64,000 nucleotides of DNA, from positions 12,778,617-12,842,616 of the forward strand of contig JADWOT020000004.1 of NCBI GenBank assembly GCA_036345935.2, written 5' to 3'. The position numbers and the translations under genes were made by a program. The notes below the pieces were generated by a model that saw only the letters and a program-made list of their open reading frames with translations, made no database searches and was not told the origin of the DNA. The stretch is from Taenia hydatigena (Eukaryota; Platyhelminthes; Cestoda; Cyclophyllidea; Taeniidae). Of this stretch, positions 56,600 through 64,000 are shown in pieces (positions within the stretch are counted from its first letter, which is position 1; each line of letters begins with the position of its first letter).

Positions 56600-59500
56600 G
56601 CCACCAATGTTTGCTTAAAGAGAGACGCCCTTTATTCCCTTTAAAAACTACTGCAAGTGATTTACTCACTTTGTTGGGTGAAGGTATGACAGTCAAAATG
56701 TAAACTTAAGTGGAAATTGGAATTTCCTAGTTGCAATTTGTGACCCTGCTTGTAACACTGATTGCAGTAATCGTGGATTGGTGAGGCGTGAGATTCGACC
56801 ACCACTGTTCCAGTGGAAGTTGCAACGGGCTAGCAAGTGTAATGAAATTTGAATACCAAGCCTTTACAAAGCAATTGCTGCATGACAAATTGCAAGACTT
56901 AGCTTAAGCGTTGGTGTTTTGAGTGCGGTAGCGTAGTTTAGAGCAGAAATGACAGGAAATTGACGCGAATGTGAGGCATTTATGTGGCAAAGGTAAATGA
57001 CCATAACCTAGCTACTCATAGTAGTCTGCTGTGGCTCTTAAACTGTGGATAGAATTCTAAATACGCTTGTGTTTTCGTTGAATGAGTTCAAGCATCAGAC
57101 GATTCCTGGCCACCTGCTGGTCGTCACGCATCCCGAGTTAACCAAACTTGCAATACAATCACTTTATTACACGGCAAAGGGATATATTCTGTTTGATTTG
57201 GCAACGATTTTCTGCCACCTTCTTTCTCATCTCGCACGAAATAAAGCAAGGCTTTAACGCCTACAGACAGCTCAAGCATTCCTCCTAGGCACCAATTTTG
57301 CATCGATTCCGGACAGCCGAAAATTCATTGGCCTGAAAGCTATTAATCCTTGTTGACACGGTTGGACATCACTTCAGATTATCCATCCAAGGTTTTACAA
57401 GGCTTTTGAGGGTGTTTACATGGAATCGAATTCTTTCGAACGAGTTAAGTCTTGCATTGGCATCTTGCATCTGCATTCATGGAACACGGAGCAATCATAG
57501 GAGCAGTAAACGAACGATCAGAACCTGAGTTGTTGCACTGCTTTAAAGAGCCTCGTTCACTGTCTCTCACTCGCCATTTCAATGAATGCGAAACAGAGCT
57601 CGCATAAGTTAGGAATGACACTAACTTCGGCACTCCAAATTGGCGGCCTTAAAACTTGGCTCAACCACGACAAAGGCACGCAACGTGATTCAAGGCAAAA
57701 GCGTTGGCGTTTCCTTCCTCAAAGTGAAAGCTCAGCCTATGCAAGAACCGTTTTTACTAAAGAAAAAGAACTTTTCTTGAGTTTCTTACTCTTGTGCAAA
57801 CATGCAACACATTTGAAAGCGTTTACGTGGACTGTTTCATGTCACCGAACAGTGAGTGAGAGCTCTTAATTTTTGGAACTAAAGAACTTGCAACATTTCA
57901 GACAGTATTTCTGTTTACTTTTAGGCATTTAACGTGTTACAGATTTGACCAAAATGTCGCTTTTTAATCCCACCTCACCGTATATCCATAAGTTCAAATA
58001 TTATTGAACCGCGTTTGCACACCACTTGTCGTCGAGCTGATTTCAACATCAGGATGCGAATAGACTGAAGAGAATTACCACTCGTCAGAGTGACGATCTG
58101 TCTTCTGTCGTGAGTGCCACAAGAGGAGTGTGCAACAAGAAGCTCGGAAACATATTGGAAAATGAGGTGTACAGTGACGTGTCTTAAGGCGTAAACCACT
58201 TTCCCAACCTCTGGGTTGGCCTTTTTGTGGGTGATTGTTTGCCACTGGCTGGGGTGGTAAGGACAACAAAGAGGGAGGAGCTCGCATTCCATTCAGTTTT
58301 CCTCATTTTGGTTCAAATGCGAAGCACCAAGAAAATTGAACGCATACACTTAAGAAATGAAGAAATGATGAGGCAGGGCTTGGTAATCAAATTGATAAAT
58401 CAACCAAGATGATAACACATATTTTCACTCAACAACATCCACTGGCTACTACCTAGTTGAATGCACCAATATTTTAACTACCGTTCTACCCTCCATTGCC
58501 CAGTCACATCTTATTTGCTCACTTGAACTGCCGTAGCTTCGGGAAAGGATCACTACAAGTGTAGGCCTGTGTAAACCACCTCCATACAAACCGAAACGGG
58601 TTTAAGACTAGTGTGACTTTTCTCTTTGGCAAAATGGAATGTATGCTGAATACCTCGATTTGGTTTTGCACTAAATACCAGTTGCTTACAATCGTTCAGC
58701 TCTTACATTGTAGCCATGAACGCGTGAATTGGGCAGGAATCATGTTTCCTCAGTGCCATCCACCCGATGTTTCCTCTCTGCTGAATGGAAGTGATGCTGT
58801 TGGCAACAATAGGCCCAAACGTGTTGCCCTTTAAAGCCATTTGATTTGGCATTATTAGCAAAATTTTTGCAGTCATTTCTCTAGCAAGTACCATGACAAC
58901 GCATGCAGTGGATAATATTCAGCGTAAATCAAAGAAGATGACCACAATATGCACGATTTGGTTCATGTTCAAGGTCGCATTCTGCATTGAGTTTGCACGG
59001 ATTAATCAAGACGAATTTGTGACAGAACGTACAGCATTGCAGCCTGACACAATTCTGTCATCAAAGAGTCAGTTTCACAGAAATGTCGGAGTCCCGTTCA
59101 ATTGTCCAACATCATGGTTTCGCAGATTTTGTGTTTTTAGCTAGGATGAGGAACTCTCCTGCTATTCTCCTCAGCATAACCTGCATGCCGCTGGATATCA
59201 TCAAGCCGTACATCGATAAATGCATTCGGAGACACCAACGCAGAATTTAGTACCTAGAATGCTGCTGACCTCATCACTCATCATCATTGCAGCCCGCCGT
59301 ATACTTTGTCACTTCACTTTAGCTCAAGGTTCATCCAGACGTCAGTGCACAGTTAGCATACGAGAACAGCTGCATACGTTGAAGGAACCATTCGCAGTGA
59401 AGTAATGTCACGACTTGAGTACGCGTGAGCAGCCAGCAACGTGAATCGACATTGCCAAATCGGGAATTCAAGCCAAGCCCAGCCTTGGAAACTGCAGCAG

Positions 59501-60760
59501 TAAAGCTAGAGGGATGATGGGAGCAGTATACTTCACGCGAACTAACAACTAGATGGGCTGCAATGATCAGCCGTGACAATGTCACGCTTTTTGCAAATTA
59601 CCAGCATAGATGTCATCAGGGCAATCTTTCTCAGTCTCCATTTACCTGCAAGCTCTTGATGACACCATATCAGCGCACTTCGCTACCGAAGGACTACCTT
59701 GACAACAGGGAACAAACCCATATTGTGTGTGAGTAGTAGCGATTCAAATTCAGCTGTGCAAACAGGGCAATCGGTTGATGAAGCACACACACTACATCAA
59801 GCACGGAGGTGCGATGAACAAGTGACCAGCCAAAGAGGCGATGCCAAATGTCCCATGCCGTTGGTAAGCTCGCAACAGATATAGATAATTGGCCGATTTG
59901 ACGAAGTGACTGACAATTCGCAATATGCACTTCTATCACATGTCATAGCTACCAGGATAAGCGTAAGTAACGTTTCACCCATATGCATAGGCCCATAATC
60001 ATGCAAAGTCTAACAAACATCTACCCCTTTCTTTGCTTAAAACTCAGACGGTGATATCAGTCACAATCCAATGCATGCATACTCATCTGAGCATGTGACG
60101 TCATAGCCTGGTGCCACACACGTTTTGATCTCGTGTCTAGCGATCAAACCGTTTCCTTTCCCTCCGCATCTACATTTGCATCTGTCAAAATTCAAAAGCG
60201 CGTGATCGCAAGAGTGCAAGATTTCTTAAGACAAACTTGGGATTGGTGCTCAACTCCATCCTAACTTATGCTGGCTTGTTTCCTCAAGTCAAATTTATTC
60301 ATCCCATTTACCAACCTGCACCACCTCACCATTGGCTGTCATACCGACTTCTCGTCACAGGACGCATTGAATCCACATTGTCAGTCAATTATTTTAACAG
60401 TCGCAACCATGATGGCAAAATGCAGACCTCAAATTAATGTATTTCACTAACACTCGTGATGGCGCTAGTCCAACTGCTGTCAACCCCACTTGGCCGTAAC
60501 TTCGTCTTGTTCCGTATTTAGTGTAACATGAATGAACTGCAACCTAACCATGTTAAATTACAGTCAAAGCCATATTTTAGTGCCAATCGAAGCTGGTGTG
60601 TAGTCGCATTGAAAGTAGAATTGTTTGCTACGTCGTGCGTCGCATCCCCAGGCACACAGCCTTGCGGTAAGGATACTTGTTACTGAAAAGAAAAGAAATA
60701 TCGTTCTACTTGGGTGAAAGTGAAGTAATTGAGTGAGTGACTGACTGAAAGAAGAGTTAG
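56600..60760. other. No recognised gene
   Basis: ORFs of 60-95 codons on both strands without recognisable domains (for example 57,045-57,257 with a hydrophobic C-terminal half, and 57,582-57,869). A full TGACGTCA site is at about 60,098. Confidence 0.35.
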
Positions 60761-60764
60761 CACA

Positions 60765-60930
60765 ATCATCTTGCTCTTCTCGAAGGTTTCGTCACTGCTA
60801 GCACTGTCTGTTTGCCCTTGCCTTCTCTTAACCTACACCAAGCTGTAGTGGGCATGAAAGAAATGCTACGCTTCCTCGTACACGTTAAATCGGCCTCCCT
60901 CACGACTAGTCAGCCCGTGACGCGAGCATA
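60765..60930 (+). repeat. Dispersed repeat R3, diverged copy
   Basis: Shares CTGTTTGCCCTTG.CTTC near its start and TTCCT.GTA.AC..TAAAT.GGCC..CCTCAC.ACTA.TCAGCC near its end with 63,835-63,955. Same orientation as the copy at the window end. Confidence 0.55.
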
Positions 60931-61859
60931 AACACATCTGAACACAGTTGAGACGGCAGTACTTGCGGCTGTTTAGCATCCCACCGAGGCAACACATTCA
61001 CCTCGCATGTTTCCCAACTAGAACAGCTTGCGGTATGAGAGCTAAATCCAAATATATCATACGCAATCTTGAACGGTTGCAATCAGACTGTTTTAAAGTT
61101 TGGCGAATGGATACAAGGTGGGCAAACATGATATGGTTTGATCATTTGACACCAAATCAAAATGTGCGTGGAATTGGGCTACGACGTTATGTGATCAGTT
61201 TAGCAGGTACAATCTTGGTTGCTAAGCTATAGCAATACACAGTTTATTTTTCAACAGGACGCTTCATACCTTTGTTGTAAAAGTTCGGATTTTCGTTTCA
61301 AAACTCCTCAGATTTTCTCGCCTAATTGATGTATTTATAGGGCTTGGCAATTCCGATGGACATTTCATCGTCTTGCAGCGGAGTCTTCACCGCATCATTA
61401 GAATGCCGAGATGACACAACCCTTGGCTGTTTGATTGCAACTACAAACCCGTTTGGACCGTAGCTTACAATGGCAATAACTAAGCTGGGCTTGGTGTAGA
61501 TGCTTGGTGTAGACATGCAACTAGTTGCAATGACCACTACATGGAGTGCGATGTGGCTAAATTAGCACCACTGGGGCTGTTCAACAAAGTAAATATAGCA
61601 TCCGCCTTATGCATTGCTGAGATTGAGAGACCTCCCCACTCATCATTACTTCCACGACGACAACGACAAACGAGTGATGGAGTGAAGTGATTATATTTTG
61701 AGGGAAGACTTCGGCGTAGCACCCAATAGCGAAGCGTTGAAGAATGTTGAGGCGAGGCGGCAAAGGTGTCGGGTCGCGGAGAGAGCCGAGATCACGAGAG
61801 CAGATAATGTGTACGAAGTAGCCCATCTCCTATGCCGACAATCGCACGTGGCTTCACAT

Positions 61860-62985
61860 GCACACCTCAACTTCTATCGCTCTCAGTAATGCAACCATGT
61901 GTGCGTGCTTGTGCACACCAATTGCCATTGGCTTGCTTAATGCAGCAGCCATTGACGTCAAAGTGGAAGTGTGCTTGTGAATGCGGATGAGTATATTGGC
62001 CTAGACACTGGACTGCTTTGCACATATTACACACTCATGTTATTCATGTCAACTTATGGCACCATGAACGCGTTACGGATTTATGGGACTCCAATCACTC
62101 CAACATGCATTTGTCTCACTAGCAACCGTTTAAGATGACTAAACAATATGAAACTGTGTCTCGAGATTCATTTAAGTAATTACTTCGCATATCATTGCGA
62201 CTAGGATCGACACATATTGAGTTCCAATTTTATGCACGTGTACCCACACTGGTAGATCACTTAACCACACGTACCTACTTCTGTCTTCTTTTAATTTTAG
62301 CCCACGATAAGACCCAATCCCGAAAATAAGGGCGACCAAATTACCACAACTCCTTCCTGCTTACCCACCTTCTTAAGTCGTCTGCTTAACACCAGAATAA
62401 TCCAGTCTAAATAACACGTGATTCCAAATAACATATTCAGATTTGGCACTCGATTGGAGGATGGTCAAGTTGACTTAGGGAGATGACTTGTGAACCTTTC
62501 GTATAGCCCTGATTTTTGGGAAAGTGTTACCAGAGGCAAGAGAGCAACCCGTTTTCCGGTGATTTACAAAACTCAATAGAAAAGGCGTTCTGGACCCTTT
62601 GCCTAAAGAATCAAAACCAATCGTGCTGATGCTGCTCCACACCGAATACGGGCAGTGATTCTATCCATACCTCGATACAATCTTATTCTCTGAATCACTG
62701 TCAGCATTTACAAATGCACACGCTCTAGAATGAAGGCGAGCGGATGCAGGAGACTGATTTACACAGCACCACTCTGATGATTGCATTGAGGAGTGTGCTT
62801 GTGTAATCTATACTCGACCACCCGGTTAACGGATCAAATTGATGGTGATAGCGAGTGATGAAGTTGGTGTCGAAATGGCCTAATTAAGGAGTAGGCGATG
62901 CAAATGCTTCTACCTTGCCAACTTACACAGCCATCACACGTACTCAGTAATGCAGCCATGTGGTTATGACTGCGTTGCGGACTGA
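61860..62985 (+). repeat. Short direct duplication (about 61.86-61.93 and 62.93-62.98 kb)
   Basis: Both copies contain CTCAGTAATGCA.CCATGTG with weaker matches upstream (CACATG/CACACG). Low content, but it adds to the repeat density of the last 3 kb. Confidence 0.4.
62415..62715 (+). repeat. Dispersed repeat R2, copy 2
   Basis: Direct diverged copy of 6,850-7,115. The best-preserved block is ACACCGAATACGGGCAGTGA and the following TTCTATC.....ACCTCGA. Confidence 0.6.
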
Positions 62986-63390
62986 ATATTCGTGAGGCAG
63001 AGCATCCTAACATGTGTGTGGAAATGTGGCGATTTGCATATGCACGCTTTTGCTCACTCGAAGAATAGTTGGTTGCTAGAGCAAGCACCATCGAGATTTC
63101 GACGAGTAAGCCCCAGTCCACTTGCTCTCCTTTTACCCATCCATCCGCTCACCCACCCACTCATTCCCATTCATCCACTTCGAACGGCAATTCGAGAGCT
63201 TTATGGCAATTAGTTCAATTCATTCACACACTCTACTCGTTCCTTTGCAGTAACAATCAAGTGTGTTGCAAAGTCACGCAGTAGGAGGTGCGATGTGCGA
63301 CTGCAAATGTGACCAGGAATCCAATTCGAGTTGTGTGAGATCATGGTGCAAACCGTGATCTAACGCAACTTGGCTACAATCCACGCAGCT

Positions 63391-63630
63391 CACAACAAGC
63401 CTCAAACAATTTACAATGACCACCGAAAGTGGTGTATTGTGACTGAATTAGCATCATCGAAATAAATAAAATATTCCCTGAATCTTATTTGTCAATCATA
63501 CTAGTACCAAATCTCATTTTTTCCACAGCAACAAACAAGCCTCAAATGATTTGTAATGACCACTACGAATCGGTGCATTGTAACTACATTAGTGCTGTCG
63601 AAAAACGGAAAAATATTCTCTAAATTTTAT
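63391..63630 (+). repeat. Tandem duplication, unit about 140 bases
   Basis: 63,391-63,492 and 63,531-63,630 share ACAACAAGCCTCAAA..ATTT..AATGACCAC..A....GGTG.ATTGT.ACT..ATTAG......TCGAA. Two units, moderately diverged. Confidence 0.75.
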
Positions 63631-63807
63631 TCCTGCGGATCGTAGTCTGAATGACGACGGCTACTGAGTAGTTATCGTGGCTTTAGTGGATGCAGTAAGG
63701 AGAAATGGATGAGGTACACAATGATGAAGCGGTGCATTGTAGAAAGTGGGATGAAGATGGGGAGTATGTGGAGGCAAAAGCGTGCGAAAATAGTGCGAGC
63801 AAATTGC

Positions 63808-64000
63808 TAGGCAGACTAAGACTTACTCTTCGCAAAGCTGGTGCTGTTTGCCCTTGTCTTCAGCTATTCTGGCAGTGGACAGATGTGAACATGTAAGCAA
63901 CGCGACATTTCCTTGTAAACACTAAATTGGCCTGCCTCACAACTATTCAGCCTGAAATAGGGCCATAGCCACATAATTTGATGAGTGCGCCTTCGTTACT
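63808..64000 (+). repeat. Dispersed repeat R3, copy 2, runs off the window
   Basis: High-identity inverted partner of 7,448-7,642. The frame GRLRLTLRK...LQLFWQWTDVNM-stop is conserved in both, and the upstream ORF from about 63,705 (ATG, 63 codons) ends with it. The right end is not reached in this window. Confidence 0.75.

Noticed and set aside
1..64000. CRISPR arrays, bacterial operons, phage genes, rRNA genes
   Set aside because: No regularly spaced repeats, no prokaryotic gene organisation and no rRNA-like conserved blocks seen.

Overview
The window looks like animal nuclear DNA. I see no operons and no Shine-Dalgarno-spaced ORFs. Exon-sized open stretches are preceded by polypyrimidine-AG acceptors, and putative introns are short (about 57-161 nt). 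CAG/GAG/CTC/GA microsatellites are abundant, and recognisable domains are animal-type (CDK-like kinase, GT31 glycosyltransferase, EMAP-II/AIMP1-type tRNA-binding domain). Moderate base composition, short introns and a divergent GT31 gene suggest a parasitic flatworm, perhaps a taeniid tapeworm. That is inference; nothing in the window proves it.

Layout. 0-2.2 kb: a 123-codon minus-strand ORF, a fragment with a diverged relative at 40.5-40.8 kb, and a truncated CDK-like kinase fragment that has lost the catalytic Asp. 2.2-8.4 kb: mostly unassigned, with one convincing small basic exon at 6.56-6.70 kb and dispersed repeats R2 and R3. 8.5-20.5 kb: a microsatellite-rich mosaic of two module families. 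Module A (11,028-12,260) recurs inverted at 17,444-18,652. Module B (15,697-17,221) recurs inverted at 18,653-20,184. More diverged relatives of both lie between them. This is the most structured part of the window and the best candidate for something undescribed. 20.5-31 kb: low-information DNA apart from a decayed EMAP-II-type gene fragment on the minus strand (25.1-26.1 kb). 31-50 kb: mostly intergenic or intronic, with a few possible exons (32.1, 43.6, 44.1-44.5, 46.7 kb) and local duplications. 50.9-52.4 kb: a GT31 (beta-1,3-galactosyltransferase-like) gene with type II membrane topology, whose coding frame is broken at least twice. 52.4-64 kb: dispersed repeats R1, R2 and R3 again, plus ORFs with no recognised product.

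Three recognisable genes (kinase, tRNA-binding domain protein, GT31) are each broken or truncated, so the window reads as a gene-poor, repeat-rich region with gene relics. No intact conserved multi-exon gene is demonstrable by eye. Identities and homologies below come from manual reading and translation; no search or alignment program was run.
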